64,000 nucleotides of DNA from Pontixanthobacter luteolus (lineage in GTDB: Bacteria > Pseudomonadota > Alphaproteobacteria > Sphingomonadales > Sphingomonadaceae). Positions within the stretch are counted from its first letter, which is position 1; every line of letters begins with the position of its first letter. The stretch is from positions 873,001 through 937,000 of the forward strand of contig NZ_WTYP01000002.1 in assembly GCF_009828095.1 (NCBI RefSeq). Reading direction: 5' to 3'. The position numbers were made by a program, and so were the translations under genes. The notes under the pieces are model-generated. The model saw only the letters and a list, made by a program, of their open reading frames with translations, was not told where the DNA came from and ran no database searches. Below, one piece after another: positions 42,839 to 52,831 of this stretch.

Positions 42839-43177
42839 CGGCCCGCACCGGCAGTTTCGGCAAGGCCGTCTGGGATAAAGGTCTGGAGCATTCGAAACCC
42901 TTTCTCAGGAGCGGTGGAGTCTAGCCATGCAGGCATTGCTGAAACCCAGAAAATTCAGCCAGCTGGTCCAAACCTGATCTTGGTCCAGACTGCACGCCGT
43001 GATCCGCCCGCGCATTAGGTAGGTCTACGGATGGATGCGTCCGCAGGCCTCGGCTCAAAAGCCAGCCTGACCGCGTTTTTCGGAGCGCAGGAAACCTCCG
43101 GCGCGCAGGGCAAAAGGGTAAACAGCCGCAGATCGTATGCCCGCTTGGTTCCATTTGCAAAACGGGGCGGTGACCTG
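42839..43177. promoter_or_regulatory. Divergent promoter region between the beta-CASP nuclease and the P-type ATPase
   Basis: 339 nt without a gene. It holds a direct repeat TGGTCCA (42964-42970 and 42981-42987), an incomplete palindrome TACGGA-N8-TCCGCA at 43026-43045, and a weak island-type palindrome at 43087-43102. A GTG/ATG-started frame from 43031 is continuous with the ATPase but lacks a conserved N-terminus. Confidence 0.4.
43087..43102. promoter_or_regulatory. Weak island palindrome upstream of the P-type ATPase (GCAGGA-N4-TCCGGC)
   Basis: Only the core GGA-N4-TCCG is kept (7/12), but the distance to the ATG at 43178 is 75 nt, in the range of the other copies. Confidence 0.3.
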
Positions 43178-45823
43178 ATGGCAGAACAGGCTTGGCATAC
43201 GCTCCGTAGAAGCACCGCGATTGTCTCACTTGCATCGTCGAAATCCGGGCTGGAGGAGGCCGAGGCGGAGGCACGCCTCGCACAATACGGGCCCAATCGC
43301 CTGCCAGAGCCCGGGCGATCCGGGCCGATCCGGATTTTCGCACGCCAGTTCAGCAATCCGCTGATCTATCTGCTCTTGGGCGCAGGGTTTCTGTCGCTGT
43401 TGGTCGGTGACAAGTGGGATGCGGTGTTCATTTTCGGCGTTCTGACGACGAACGCGCTGATCAGCAGCTATCAGGAATACAAGGCCGATATGAGCGCGCG
43501 TGCCCTGCGCACTCTCGTGCCGCAAACCGCCCGGGTGCGGCGGTCCGGGGCGGCCAGGGAAATACCGTCGGCAGAGATCGTGCCGGGCGATATAGTCGAG
43601 CTGGAGAGCGGTATGAAGGTCACCGCCGATATCAGGTTGCTGTCGACATCGGGCCTGCGGGTCGACGAATCGTTGCTGACCGGCGAATCCATGCCAGTTG
43701 CCAAGGATGCGGCGGCAAACGCCACGCCAGAAACGCCGCCGGGTGATCGCTTGAACATGGTGCACGGCGGTACGACGGTGGTTGAAGGACGCGGATTCGG
43801 TGTCGTGGTCGCCACGGGCGCTACGACCTTGCTGGGGGAGATCGGCACCACGCTGGCGGCGGCATCGCGAACTGCGGTCGATACCCCGCTGGTGCGCCGC
43901 ATGGGGATACTTGCCCGGCAGATCGCGCTTGCCAGCTGCGCGCTGATTCTGGTGCTGATCGGCCTGCTGGCCTTGCAGGGTCAGGGGTGGCGCGAAATGG
44001 TGCTGCTGGCGATAGCGCTGGCAGTGGCGGCAATTCCTGAGGGGCTACCGATTGCGGTCACCGTGGCGCTATCGGCGGCGGCCAGCCGCATGGCGCGGCG
44101 CAACGTCATCGTCCGTTCGCTGCCAGCTGTGGAAGGGTTGGGCGCGTGCACAATGATTGCAAGCGACAAGACCGGTACACTCACGCTCAACCGGCTGACG
44201 GTCGAACAGGTGGCGCTGCCCGACGGCCGCAGTGTGCACCGCAAGCAATGGCTGGACGGTCACCAGCCCGAAGGCCTGACCGCTATCGCGATGGCAGCTG
44301 CGCTGTGCAACGAAGCCCATCTTACCAGCACCGGCAGCCCGGTAGGCGACGCGGTGGACATCGCGCTGCTCGATCTTGCGCGTGAGGCGGGCAAGGACCC
44401 GGCGGCACTGCTTTCTTCGCAGCGCCTGACCATCGTCCCCTATGAACCGGCGCTGCGTTATGCCGCTGTGGAGGCAAGCATCGACGGCAACAGGCGGCTG
44501 GTGGTGAAGGGTGCCCCTGAAACCGTCTTGCCCATGTGCTCCAACGGCGGCGGGGCAAACGGCGGCGGGGCCAGCGGCGAGATTGCAGAGAAGATGGCGG
44601 CACAGGGTTACCGCGTCATCGTGCTGGCGGAAGGCAATGCCCATCAGGCATCGCAAAGCATTGCGGCGCAGCTGAATGGCCTGCGTCTGCTCGGGTTCGT
44701 AGGATTGGCAGACCCCCTGCGATACGGCGTAATCGAAGCGGTCGAGAAATGCCGCGCTGCCGGCATTCAGGTTCGAATGATAACCGGCGATCATCCGGCA
44801 ACGGCGCTGACCATTGCGGGCAAAATGGGCCTGTCTGTCGATCGAGGCTCGGTCATTACCGGCTCGCAGCTGGCGCGTCTCGAACCGGGCAGCGCGCCCT
44901 TTCGAGATGCCGTACGTAGCGCGCCAATCTATGCGCGGATCGAACCAGCGCAGAAACTGGCAATCGTGCAGGCATTGCAGGGCGGCGACGAGATCGTGGC
45001 AGTAACCGGCGACGGGGTGAATGACGGACCTGCACTAAGGGCCGCCGACATCGGGGTCGCCATGGGCCGCGGAGGAACCGATGTCGCGCGCGGTGCCGCC
45101 GATCTGGTTCTGGCCGACGATAATTTCTCGACCATTGTGGCCGGTATCGAGGAAGGGCGGATTACATTCCTCAACGTCCGCAAGATCGTGCTGTTCATGC
45201 TTGCAACCGGGCTGGCGGAGATTGGCATGTTCCTGGGCGCTCTCGCAGCGGGATTGCCCATGCCGCTCACCCCGGTTCAGCTGTTGTGGCTGAATTTCGT
45301 CACCAACGGAGTGCAGGACGTGACGCTGGGATTCGGGCGGGGTGAGGGGAACGAATTGCAGCGCCCGCCCCGGCGAAAGCTTGCCGCGCTGATCGATCGG
45401 GAGGCACTGATCCTGATGGTCCCGGGCGCAATCGTAATGACGTTCGTGGCGGTCTGGATGCTGGGCACGCGGCTGGGTGCAGGGGCCGATATCGGGGAGG
45501 CGCGCAATGACGTGCTGCTGATGGTCGTCCTGTTCCAGAACGCGTTTCTGCTCAACGTCCGTAATTTGCAGCATCCGTTCTGGCGCTGGCAGAGGCAGGA
45601 AAATTACTGGATGTTTGCCGGTATTTTCAGCGCGCTGGCCTTGCAGGTGGGGGCGATGAATTTCGGACCGGCGCAGCGATTGCTGGGTGTGGCGCCGGTC
45701 GGATGGTCAACACTGGGCCAATGCCTTGCAGGGGCGTTGATCGTTTTGCTGGTAACCGAAGCGGCCAAAGCATGGCTGTCATTTTCCCGGCGCGATAGTT
45801 CAGTCGCGCTCACGGACCCTTGA
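43178..45823 (+). CDS. P-type cation-transporting ATPase (P2A, Ca2+-type)
   Basis: 881 residues from the ATG at 43178 with GGGGCGG upstream. An N-terminal cation-ATPase domain (HTLRRSTAIVSLASSKSGL...) precedes the actuator motif LLTGESMPV, the ion-binding PEGLP in M4 (AIPEGLPIAVTV), phosphorylation Asp330 in SDKTGTLT, KGAPETVLPM, and the hinge GDGVNDGPALRAADIG. About ten membrane segments. PEGLP and the overall length indicate a Ca2+-like P2 pump. An unusual Gly/Asn/Ala run (NGGGANGGGASGE) sits in the nucleotide-binding domain. The gene end overlaps the convergent adaptor gene by 24 nt. Similar pumps belong to dormancy regulons in other bacteria. Confidence 0.92.
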   Translation: MAEQAWHTLRRSTAIVSLASSKSGLEEAEAEARLAQYGPNRLPEPGRSGPIRIFARQFSNPLIYLLLGAGFLSLLVGDKWDAVFIFGVLTTNALISSYQEYKADMSARALRTLVPQTARVRRSGAAREIPSAEIVPGDIVELESGMKVTADIRLLSTSGLRVDESLLTGESMPVAKDAAANATPETPPGDRLNMVHGGTTVVEGRGFGVVVATGATTLLGEIGTTLAAASRTAVDTPLVRRMGILARQIALASCALILVLIGLLALQGQGWREMVLLAIALAVAAIPEGLPIAVTVALSAAASRMARRNVIVRSLPAVEGLGACTMIASDKTGTLTLNRLTVEQVALPDGRSVHRKQWLDGHQPEGLTAIAMAAALCNEAHLTSTGSPVGDAVDIALLDLAREAGKDPAALLSSQRLTIVPYEPALRYAAVEASIDGNRRLVVKGAPETVLPMCSNGGGANGGGASGEIAEKMAAQGYRVIVLAEGNAHQASQSIAAQLNGLRLLGFVGLADPLRYGVIEAVEKCRAAGIQVRMITGDHPATALTIAGKMGLSVDRGSVITGSQLARLEPGSAPFRDAVRSAPIYARIEPAQKLAIVQALQGGDEIVAVTGDGVNDGPALRAADIGVAMGRGGTDVARGAADLVLADDNFSTIVAGIEEGRITFLNVRKIVLFMLATGLAEIGMFLGALAAGLPMPLTPVQLLWLNFVTNGVQDVTLGFGRGEGNELQRPPRRKLAALIDREALILMVPGAIVMTFVAVWMLGTRLGAGADIGEARNDVLLMVVLFQNAFLLNVRNLQHPFWRWQRQENYWMFAGIFSALALQVGAMNFGPAQRLLGVAPVGWSTLGQCLAGALIVLLVTEAAKAWLSFSRRDSSVALTDP

Positions 45824-46966
45824 ACCGTCTCCAATCGCACCGGACGGGTTGAGGATAACCTTCTCTCCAGCCTCCAGCCCGCTCAACACTTCGCCGAATT
45901 CTTCGTTGAGGTGCCCGATCTCTATGTCTCTCAAGCGTGCACGGCCGCCGTCAATCACGAAGACTTGCCACCCGCCCTCTGTACCCCGGAACAGCGCCCC
46001 GACAGGCACGCGCATCACATCCTCTTCGCGCCACAGGATCACGGTCACGTCGACCTGGTATCCATGACCCAGGCTGGCGATCCGCTGGCGTGCGCCATCG
46101 CTGAAATCGATGATTACATTCACCCTCTGCTCTTCGATACCCAACGCGGAGATCTTCAGCTGGCCGGACGGTTCGACCGAGCGAACGCGCCCGGGTAGAG
46201 CGCCGTCTCCGCCCCAGCGAGTGATTTCGACACGATCGCCCGGCTTGATCTGCGCTGCTGCCCGGGAAAGCAGATCGGCAGCGATTTCGATCTGTGCTGG
46301 ATTGCCGATTTCGATCAGCGGTGTGCCCTGTACGATCACCCCTTCGCTTTCGTTCAGACGCCGCAGCACCACCCCGCTTTCAGGTGATCGGACAGCGATG
46401 GAACCTCCTGAGGGAGTGCCCGCCGCTGCCGGTTCGTTCAGCAGGCTTCGCAGACGCCGGGTTTCTGCGCCGGTACGGGCAATATCCGCGCGGGCGCTGG
46501 CGGCACTGGCCCGTTTGGCTTCCAGCTGCGCCTTCGAAACAAATCCGCGTTCAGCCAGCGCTTCTGCCCTACCGAGTTCCGCATCGGCCAGACGGGAGGT
46601 GGCAGCCGCGCTGCGCTCTGCCGCGCGCGAGGCGTCTATGGCATTGCGGATTTCGCTGCGGCTGCGCTGGTCGAGAGGCTGTGACGGAATGCCGGCCATG
46701 CGCGCGATGACGGTCTGGCCGGCAGTGACCGGGTCACCCGGTTCCAGTTCGATACGGGTGACGTATCCGGTGACAGGCGCGGCGACCTGATACAGTTCCG
46801 TGACCCGCGTCACCCCGTCATCTGTTACACCGACCGACATGGGGCCCTGTGTCACTTCGCCCAGATCGACCGCTTCGGCCTCAGGCCAGAAACTGTATAA
46901 CAATCCTGCAGCAAGAATTCCCGTGATCAGGATTGCCCAGCGCCATTTTTTGAGTGTTTGGAGCAT
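45800..46966 (-). CDS. HlyD/RND-type periplasmic adaptor (membrane fusion protein)
   Basis: 388 residues with one N-terminal membrane anchor (WAILITGILAAGLLYSFWP). The barrel-sandwich (AAPVTGYVTRIELEPGDPVTAGQTVIARM, and later AVRSPESGVVLRRLNESEG) brackets an alpha-helical hairpin rich in Ala, Arg and Glu. The C-terminal membrane-proximal domain includes VGALFRGTEGGWQVFVIDGG. With the ABC permease and ATPase genes directly upstream it forms a MacAB-type exporter. Start and permease stop overlap by 1 nt. Confidence 0.9.
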   Translation of the reverse strand: MLQTLKKWRWAILITGILAAGLLYSFWPEAEAVDLGEVTQGPMSVGVTDDGVTRVTELYQVAAPVTGYVTRIELEPGDPVTAGQTVIARMAGIPSQPLDQRSRSEIRNAIDASRAAERSAAATSRLADAELGRAEALAERGFVSKAQLEAKRASAASARADIARTGAETRRLRSLLNEPAAAGTPSGGSIAVRSPESGVVLRRLNESEGVIVQGTPLIEIGNPAQIEIAADLLSRAAAQIKPGDRVEITRWGGDGALPGRVRSVEPSGQLKISALGIEEQRVNVIIDFSDGARQRIASLGHGYQVDVTVILWREEDVMRVPVGALFRGTEGGWQVFVIDGGRARLRDIEIGHLNEEFGEVLSGLEAGEKVILNPSGAIGDGSRVRERD

Positions 46967-49329
46967 CAGTCGCGAGCCTTCAGAACACGTACCATGTCAA
47001 GCCGGGTAACCCGGCGGGCGACGATCATCGCGGTGGCCGCTGCTGCCGCCAGAATAACCAATATCGCAAAGCCGTAGCTCGACCGATCAGGCGCAAAGGG
47101 TAAACGAAACAGGTCAGAACTGAACATCGAGATCATCAGCTGCGCCAGCCAGTAACCGGCGATGCAGCCAAGCGGCACCGCGATGGCAACCAGCAGCGCA
47201 AGTTCGCCGAGCAAGACGATGGCAACTTCGCGCCGCTGGTATCCCAGCACTCTGAGGGTTGCCAGTTCGTGCGCCCTTTCCGAAAACAGGATGCGCGCAC
47301 TGTTATAGACGACCCCCACGGCAATCGCGCTGGCAAAGGCGATATAGAAACCCATCATCGACATGATGTTCTCCTCGATTATCTGCTCGAACAATTCCAT
47401 TGCGGCATCTCTCTCCGTCAACCCTAGCACGATAGGCATTTCGCCCAATCTGGTAATGATTTCGTCGCGCTGCAGCGGGTCGATCAGGAGGTTGGCGCTG
47501 CCCACTGGTGCACCGTCGCGGGTCAGGCGCGACAAGGCGCTTTCCTGCGCATAGGCGCGGGTTCCGATCAGCTCGTCAATGATGCTGGCCACGGTCATCA
47601 CCGTCTGCGTCTGCCTGCCGCCCAGCAATTCAACCTCGACATTGTCACCCGCGGAAACCCGTAACTTGGCAGCAAGCGGCCTGCTGAGCATCAATCCGGC
47701 AGCAGGCAGATCGACTTCGAAACCGTCGCTATCGACCCGCGCGGTTAGCAGGTCATCATTGTTGGCGGCCTCTATCGCCACCCGCTCTGCCACCGCGCCG
47801 TGCCGCATCCTGACCGCCACGGCTCGTGCAGGTTCAACCCTGATGACACCGGGCAGGGCGGCCAGATCGTAGAGGACTTTCTCATTGCGCGGCTCGATGA
47901 AGGTGACCGAGATATCCTGCCGCTGGGCGCGGAAGAAGTAATTGTCGAGCATGGCCCGCGAACCATCGATAAACTGGATCACTGCGAACAGCAGGCCAAG
48001 CGACATCGCCACCCCGGATGACGTGATCGCCGATCGCCCGGGCCAGCGTGCAATGTGGCGCACAATCATGTTGCCGACGGCGGTCAGCCCGGCTCTGTCA
48101 CCCAGCCTCTCTACCAGCCCGGCATGATAAACTGGTGGCGGCGGCGGTGACATCGCGGTTGCCGGGGTTAGACGCACTGCGGACCGGACCCCGCCCAGCG
48201 CGCCAATTCCTGCCGAGGCAAGTGAAAGCAGCGATCCACCGGCGAATACCGCAGGCGAAATCTGAAAGATCAGGAACGGGAAGCGGTAATACTCGGCATA
48301 TTGTCCGGTCATGGACCGCCCCATCCACCAGCCAGCGAGCGAACCCATGACAATGCCGATCAAAGCGATGGCAAAGGCGAATTTGAGATAGTGCCAGCCA
48401 ACTGCCCAATTGGTGTAACCGAAAGCCTTCATTAGGCCGATTTCCTCACGCTCCGTGCGGATCGTGCGGCCCAGAACGACATAGACGAGAAAGGTTGAAA
48501 CCAGCAGGAAGATGGGCGGGATGACCCTCGTCATAGCCTCCAGCTGGTCGAGTTCGCTGGTCAGAAACGCGTTGGAGAGGTGGTCCTCGCGTCCGACTGC
48601 GCCTGTACCGCCGAACTGGCCAACCACTGCATCCACACTGCGGATGACTTCGGCTTCGCTGGCACCGTGTTCCAGAGTGAGCGACAATGCATTGATCGCG
48701 CCCGTGCGGTTGGATGCCGCCTCCAACGCTTTCTCTCCCATCCAGAATATGCCGTAACGCGATGCGTCGGGCACCAGTTCGCCGGGGGCAATGGACCAGA
48801 TGTAATCCGGCGCCAGACCGATGCCGACGACTTCCAGATTGCTGCGGCTGCCGTAAATGATGGCGCCTATCCGGTCGCCAACGGTCAGCGAATTGGCGTC
48901 GGCAAACGCCTTGTCGATCACCACTTCTCCGGCGGCCTGGATGTCGGGGCCGCGGCCGCGGATTAGGACCAGGCGGTTGAGCGAGCTTGCACCGCCATCG
49001 CCGATCGAGTTGATCTTCGCCCGTATCGGGCTGATCCGTCCGGGAAGTTCGAGGGTGGCGAATTGTTCAATCCGCCCCTCTGCCCGTGCCACGCCGCCGA
49101 TTGCCGCGATCCGTTCCACCACGCTGCGGGGCGCGCGGGTCATGTTCACGAATATATCGGCATAGCGATAGCGGTCGTAATATGCATCGCGTGTCTGTGT
49201 CAGCGAGTGATGGACGCCCATCGCCATCACGAAAGTCGCCATCGCCGCACCGATGACCAGCCCGATCGCCAGCGCCTGTCCGCGCATGCGCCACAGGTCG
49301 CGCATCAGCTTGATATCGAGCGACCTCAC
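46966..49329 (-). CDS. ABC transporter permease, FtsX/MacB family
   Basis: 787 residues, about double the size of a simple LolC/E permease. An N-terminal membrane helix ([19 protein letters not shown]), a large periplasmic region, then FtsX-like helix triplets near residues 270-390 ([30 protein letters not shown]) and again in the C-terminal 130 residues ([33 protein letters not shown]). The two FtsX modules are thus in one chain. Substrate unknown. Overlaps both neighbours by 1-4 nt. Confidence 0.9.
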   Translation of the reverse strand: MRSLDIKLMRDLWRMRGQALAIGLVIGAAMATFVMAMGVHHSLTQTRDAYYDRYRYADIFVNMTRAPRSVVERIAAIGGVARAEGRIEQFATLELPGRISPIRAKINSIGDGGASSLNRLVLIRGRGPDIQAAGEVVIDKAFADANSLTVGDRIGAIIYGSRSNLEVVGIGLAPDYIWSIAPGELVPDASRYGIFWMGEKALEAASNRTGAINALSLTLEHGASEAEVIRSVDAVVGQFGGTGAVGREDHLSNAFLTSELDQLEAMTRVIPPIFLLVSTFLVYVVLGRTIRTEREEIGLMKAFGYTNWAVGWHYLKFAFAIALIGIVMGSLAGWWMGRSMTGQYAEYYRFPFLIFQISPAVFAGGSLLSLASAGIGALGGVRSAVRLTPATAMSPPPPPVYHAGLVERLGDRAGLTAVGNMIVRHIARWPGRSAITSSGVAMSLGLLFAVIQFIDGSRAMLDNYFFRAQRQDISVTFIEPRNEKVLYDLAALPGVIRVEPARAVAVRMRHGAVAERVAIEAANNDDLLTARVDSDGFEVDLPAAGLMLSRPLAAKLRVSAGDNVEVELLGGRQTQTVMTVASIIDELIGTRAYAQESALSRLTRDGAPVGSANLLIDPLQRDEIITRLGEMPIVLGLTERDAAMELFEQIIEENIMSMMGFYIAFASAIAVGVVYNSARILFSERAHELATLRVLGYQRREVAIVLLGELALLVAIAVPLGCIAGYWLAQLMISMFSSDLFRLPFAPDRSSYGFAILVILAAAAATAMIVARRVTRLDMVRVLKARD

Positions 49330-50066
49330 CAGGTCATTTCCGATGCCGCGACGCGGTTCTGATTGACTTCGATTGACGCGATCTGTCCGTCGAGAAAGTT
49401 GAACACCCGGTCTGCCATCGCGGCGATCCCCGCATTGTGGGTAATCAGGATCAGGGTTGTGCCCAGCTCGCGGTTTGCATTGGCGAGCGTTTCCAGAACC
49501 CTCACCCCGGTGGTGCTGTCGAGCGCGCCGGTGGGTTCATCACACAATAGCACGCCGGGGCGCTTGGCAATCGCGCGGGCCACCGCGACGCGCTGCTGTT
49601 CGCCCCCGGACAGCTGGGCCGGGAAATGGTGGCGCCGATCCTGCAACCCGACCAGTTCCAAGGCCTCGGCCGGGTTCATCGGCCGGTCCGAAATGTCGGT
49701 CACCAGGCGAACATTCTCTTCTGCAGTCAGGCTGGGGATCAGGTTGTAGAACTGGAAAATGAATCCGATATTCGCGCGCCGGAAACGGGTCAGGTCCGCC
49801 TCGTCCAACGCTGTCAATTCCTTGCCATCGTACCACAATTCGCCTGATGTCGGTCGGTCCAGCCCCCCGATTATGTTAAGAAGCGTCGATTTTCCGCTTC
49901 CTGACGGGCCGAGCAGAACAAGGATTTCACCGGCATTGATCTCAAGGTCGACACCGCGCAGCGCGTGGACCTCTGTTTCGCCAGTGACATAAGTCTTGCG
50001 CAGCGATTTTCCGGTGAAGGCTGCCCGGCGCACATCACTCTCTGAAAAATCGCCGTGGACAGCCAT
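49326..50066 (-). CDS. ABC transporter ATP-binding protein, MacB/LolD type
   Basis: 246 residues. Walker [11 protein letters not shown]-loop [18 protein letters not shown], signature [14 protein letters not shown], Walker [13 protein letters not shown] and the switch His in [23 protein letters not shown] is typical of LolD/MacB nucleotide-binding domains. It powers the FtsX-type permease whose start it overlaps by ATGA. First gene of the three-gene efflux operon. Confidence 0.94.
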   Translation of the reverse strand: MAVHGDFSESDVRRAAFTGKSLRKTYVTGETEVHALRGVDLEINAGEILVLLGPSGSGKSTLLNIIGGLDRPTSGELWYDGKELTALDEADLTRFRRANIGFIFQFYNLIPSLTAEENVRLVTDISDRPMNPAEALELVGLQDRRHHFPAQLSGGEQQRVAVARAIAKRPGVLLCDEPTGALDSTTGVRVLETLANANRELGTTLILITHNAGIAAMADRVFNFLDGQIASIEVNQNRVAASEMTW

Positions 50067-50110
50067 GCTTCCAGTCTAGTCCGCAATTAAAGCGTGAAAA
50101 CTACGCAAAT

Positions 50111-50123
50111 ACCCTATGAGGGT
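50111..50123. promoter_or_regulatory. Short inverted repeat ACCCT-ATG-AGGGT upstream of the efflux operon
   Basis: Perfect 5-bp arms, 44 nt before the ATPase start at 50066; could be an operator. Too short to be certain. Confidence 0.3.
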
Positions 50124-50143
50124 CCGCTCTTTCCGAAGCGCTG

Positions 50144-51172
50144 TCAATTTATGGTGAGGAGGAGGCTGAGCCCGGCAGCATAGATTACCAGCACCGCGAT
50201 GGAGTCTTCTCCCATTCGAAAAATCGTCCGGTCCCTGCGTTCGACCAATCCCAGCACGAAGATGCCGGACAGGACCAGCGCAAGCAGCGCTGCCGTGGCT
50301 TCGAACGGGCCGGCCAATTCGAGGATCGGCGGACCCGAGGCTACGATATCGATCACGACAATCAGTGCCAGATTAAACAGGTTCGATCCGAATATCTCGC
50401 CCACGGCAAGCTCATATCGGTGATGGCGGATGGCGCCGGTAATCGCGCTCAGTTCCGGTAGAGACGTCGCGGCTGCTACGAACAGAAACCCCATCAGGCT
50501 GCCGCCTATGCCCGTATTTGCCGCGATCAATGTCGCCGATACTGCAAGCGTGGCCCCGCCGACGAGGATGATCGCTGCCAAGACAGTGAGGCCGACCAGC
50601 AACTGCCGCCAATCCAGTTCGCCAAGATCTTCTTCTTCCGCAAACGGCAGGTCTGGCTGGCTGATCACCAACCACATGGGCCGACGTTCCGATCGGTCGG
50701 CTATCCTGATCGCTGCCAACGCAGCGACGGCCAGCAGCACCGACCACAGGCCGGCGATGCCAAACACAGCCTGGTCGCCAGCCGTGATTGCAGCAATCAC
50801 CAGCGCCAGCAGCATCATTCCCAAGACGCCCTGTATCACGGTAACCGGCTTGGCGACGACTGAGGTAAGCGGCTTCGGCCCCAGCAGCATATCGGCAGCC
50901 GCGAGCAGCAGGATGTTGAACCCCGCACTGCCCAGAACATCATTCAGCGCGATCAGCGGCGATCCGATTGCAGCAGCAGTTGTGGCAGTGGCCAGTTCCG
51001 GCAGGGAAGTGATCCCGCCCAGCACCAGCATACCGGCGATACCCTGTCCCAGACCGGTCTTGTCGCTAAGGCTGACGACATAACGGGGTAGGCGCGTTCC
51101 TGCCCACCAAACTGCGCTCGCGCCGAGCAAGAATGCAATGATCAGCAGCGAGAGAGGGAAAACTTCTAGCAT
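50144..51172 (-). CDS. Sodium/calcium exchanger-family antiporter (CaCA, YrbG-like)
   Basis: 342 residues, about ten membrane segments in two homologous halves. The alpha repeats carry the ion-binding acidic residues: GGITSLPELATATTAAAIGSPLIALNDVLGS and, in the second half, SLMGFLFVAAATSLPELS with FGSNLFNLALIV. A hydrophilic loop with many acidic residues (LPFAEEEDLGEL) links the halves. It is predicted to move Ca2+ or Na+ across the inner membrane. With the adjacent P-type pump it suggests attention to cation balance. Confidence 0.9.
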   Translation of the reverse strand: MLEVFPLSLLIIAFLLGASAVWWAGTRLPRYVVSLSDKTGLGQGIAGMLVLGGITSLPELATATTAAAIGSPLIALNDVLGSAGFNILLLAAADMLLGPKPLTSVVAKPVTVIQGVLGMMLLALVIAAITAGDQAVFGIAGLWSVLLAVAALAAIRIADRSERRPMWLVISQPDLPFAEEEDLGELDWRQLLVGLTVLAAIILVGGATLAVSATLIAANTGIGGSLMGFLFVAAATSLPELSAITGAIRHHRYELAVGEIFGSNLFNLALIVVIDIVASGPPILELAGPFEATAALLALVLSGIFVLGLVERRDRTIFRMGEDSIAVLVIYAAGLSLLLTIN

Positions 51173-51299
51173 GGGGGAGGGCGGGAGAGACCGGCCTGCC
51201 GCTCAGAATAGCGGAATTTTCGGTTTCCCTTTCGCGACATGGTCTGGCGACATTCGGCGCGGACACCGTCACCTGCCATCCGTAAATCACCTGACCCGA

Positions 51300-51323
51300 C
51301 TAGGTTTCCGGATGATTACCTAG
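51300..51323. promoter_or_regulatory. Inverted repeat CTAGGT-N12-ACCTAG upstream of the antiporter
   Basis: 6-bp perfect arms in the 253-nt gap between the antiporter start and the end of the glutamine amidotransferase gene. The arms share TAGGT/ACCTA with the repeat at 28868, but the spacing differs. Confidence 0.25.
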
Positions 51324-51425
51324 TGATAGAGTATTTCAGCTTCCGTATCCGAAATCCGGGCGAGACCCTTTTCCGGTCGCATGCCTGAAGGGTGATGGAA
51401 TATGGGATACGAACCGGCTTATCGT

Positions 51426-52262
51426 TCACGGCAAAGCAGTCCCGGCGATCTCCGCAAGGGGCCGATCTTCCAATCTGAAATCCCTGTTCACGCGGTAAAC
51501 CGACCCGTTCGGCACTTCTTGCCATTTTTCGTGGCTGATCCGCTCCGACGCCACAACCAGCGCGCGGTAGCGGTGCCTCTCGCTGTGATGAATGTGCGGG
51601 AAGCCGCAAATCTCACAATCATGGACACCGCGCCGCGCGACGAAATGCAAGGGCCGGTTGAGGCGTGTTCCGGCCATCTCCAGTCCATTGGTAACCAGCA
51701 GATTGAGGCCTGGTCGGGCATTCCGGTCGATCGAACGGGTCCAGCCAATCACCATGGTCATCAACTCAGCCAGCACTTCGGCAAGCGGGCGGCTCGGCTG
51801 GCTCTCCTGCAACGTTCTGAGCAATTGCAGGATGTGTTCGCTATCGGTGTCCCCGCCAACCGCAGCACGCCTGTGTTCGGGAAGCCTGTCCAGCAACAGC
51901 GGGCGAACCTGATCAAAATGCGGGATGGTGCCGTTATGGATCAGCGCCCACCCGCCATCGACAAACGGATGGGTGTTGGCCAGCGTCGGCTTGCCCACCG
52001 TCGCCCGGCGGACATGGGCAAGGACTTGCTGCGAATAGATGCGCGCGGCCGCGCGGCGGAAATGTTCGCCATGATATGCCGCCCAGGCCTGCCGCTCGAT
52101 ATGCATCGCGCCGTTTTCAAACGTTGCAAGGCCCCAGCCATTGGCGTGGGATTTTCCGGACAGATCGGCTTCGCTCTGAACCATCAACGCATTCTGCGCA
52201 TGCACCAGAGTGCATTCCACCTTGGTCGGCTCGCTCGCCCGAAATCCGTAAAGTCGACACAT
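51426..52262 (-). CDS. Class II glutamine amidotransferase, YafJ family
   Basis: 278 residues beginning MCRLYGF, with the N-terminal nucleophilic Cys2 after Met removal. Supporting motifs are SHANGWGLATF, QVLAHVRRATVGKP, NTHPFVDGGWALIHNGTI and GDTDSEHILQLL. It carries only the Ntn-type glutaminase domain, no acceptor domain, as usual for YafJ. The partner acceptor enzyme is unknown; the neighbouring ATP-grasp protein is a possible one. It is divergent from the hemerythrin gene across 59 nt. Confidence 0.9.
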   Translation of the reverse strand: MCRLYGFRASEPTKVECTLVHAQNALMVQSEADLSGKSHANGWGLATFENGAMHIERQAWAAYHGEHFRRAAARIYSQQVLAHVRRATVGKPTLANTHPFVDGGWALIHNGTIPHFDQVRPLLLDRLPEHRRAAVGGDTDSEHILQLLRTLQESQPSRPLAEVLAELMTMVIGWTRSIDRNARPGLNLLVTNGLEMAGTRLNRPLHFVARRGVHDCEICGFPHIHHSERHRYRALVVASERISHEKWQEVPNGSVYRVNRDFRLEDRPLAEIAGTALP

Positions 52263-52321
52263 GCGGCGCTTTTCGCTGGTCGGTCAGTTTCGCAACATCC
52301 GGAATGTCACGGAGCGATGCG

Positions 52322-52831
52322 ATGAGCGATCCGGTCAAGGAGCTTCTTGCGGAATTTCATCGCGACCATGCGGTTCTGGGCCGCGGATTGTACCGTCTGG
52401 GAACAGCGCTGCGCGACCGCGACATCTTGTCGGCGAAGAAGATAGCTGACGAACTTGACCGCGAAGCAGGACCGCACATCGCGTTCGAGGAGCAGTGCTT
52501 TTATCCCGCTCTCCGCCCGTTGATCGGGGATGAAGAGGTTGACCGGTTCTATGAAGAACATGAGGCCGGGAAGGACGTGCTCACTCTTATTCGGTCTATG
52601 CCTGACGAGGCATGGCCAGACGCCAAACGCATGGAACAGATGCTTTCCGAAGTAGAGAATATGGAGCACCATGTCACTGAATGCGGCGAAATGTTTGGCG
52701 CGATGGGCCGCATTCCTGCTGATGAACAACGGACAATGCTCGCCAAACTTGCCGAATTGAGAGAGGCTGATATCCGCTGGAGCGAAGTGGCACCGGCCAA
52801 GAGAGCAGCACCAAGCAAGAGCGCTGAATGA
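52322..52831 (+). CDS. Hemerythrin HHE-domain protein
   Basis: 169 residues from the ATG at 52322, with GGAG 9 nt upstream. Four-helix bundle ligands are visible: EFHRDHAVLGRGL, GPHIAFEEQCFYPAL, FYEEHEAGKDVL and MEHHVTECGEMF, giving the His and Glu set of a di-iron HHE site. Such proteins bind oxygen, NO or help in iron-sulfur repair. The C-terminal 30 residues are Ala/Lys/Ser-rich. It shares an ATGA overlap with the ATP-grasp gene. A half-copy of the island palindrome (TCCGTA at 52245-52250) stands 71 nt upstream. Confidence 0.88.
   Translation: MSDPVKELLAEFHRDHAVLGRGLYRLGTALRDRDILSAKKIADELDREAGPHIAFEEQCFYPALRPLIGDEEVDRFYEEHEAGKDVLTLIRSMPDEAWPDAKRMEQMLSEVENMEHHVTECGEMFGAMGRIPADEQRTMLAKLAELREADIRWSEVAPAKRAAPSKSAE

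Noticed and set aside
42882-42897. TCTGGA-N4-TCGAAA near the beta-CASP nuclease start as another island palindrome
   Set aside because: Only part of the arms match and the gap to the start codon is 43 nt, outside the 63-78 nt range of the other copies.
43031-43177. 49-codon N-terminal extension of the P-type ATPase
   Set aside because: No hydrophobic or metal-binding motif; the ATG at 43178 has a ribosome-binding site and begins at the usual cation-ATPase N-terminus.
51210-51225. AGCGGA-N4-TCGGTT before the antiporter as another island palindrome
   Set aside because: The TCC core is broken and the distance of 37 nt does not fit.
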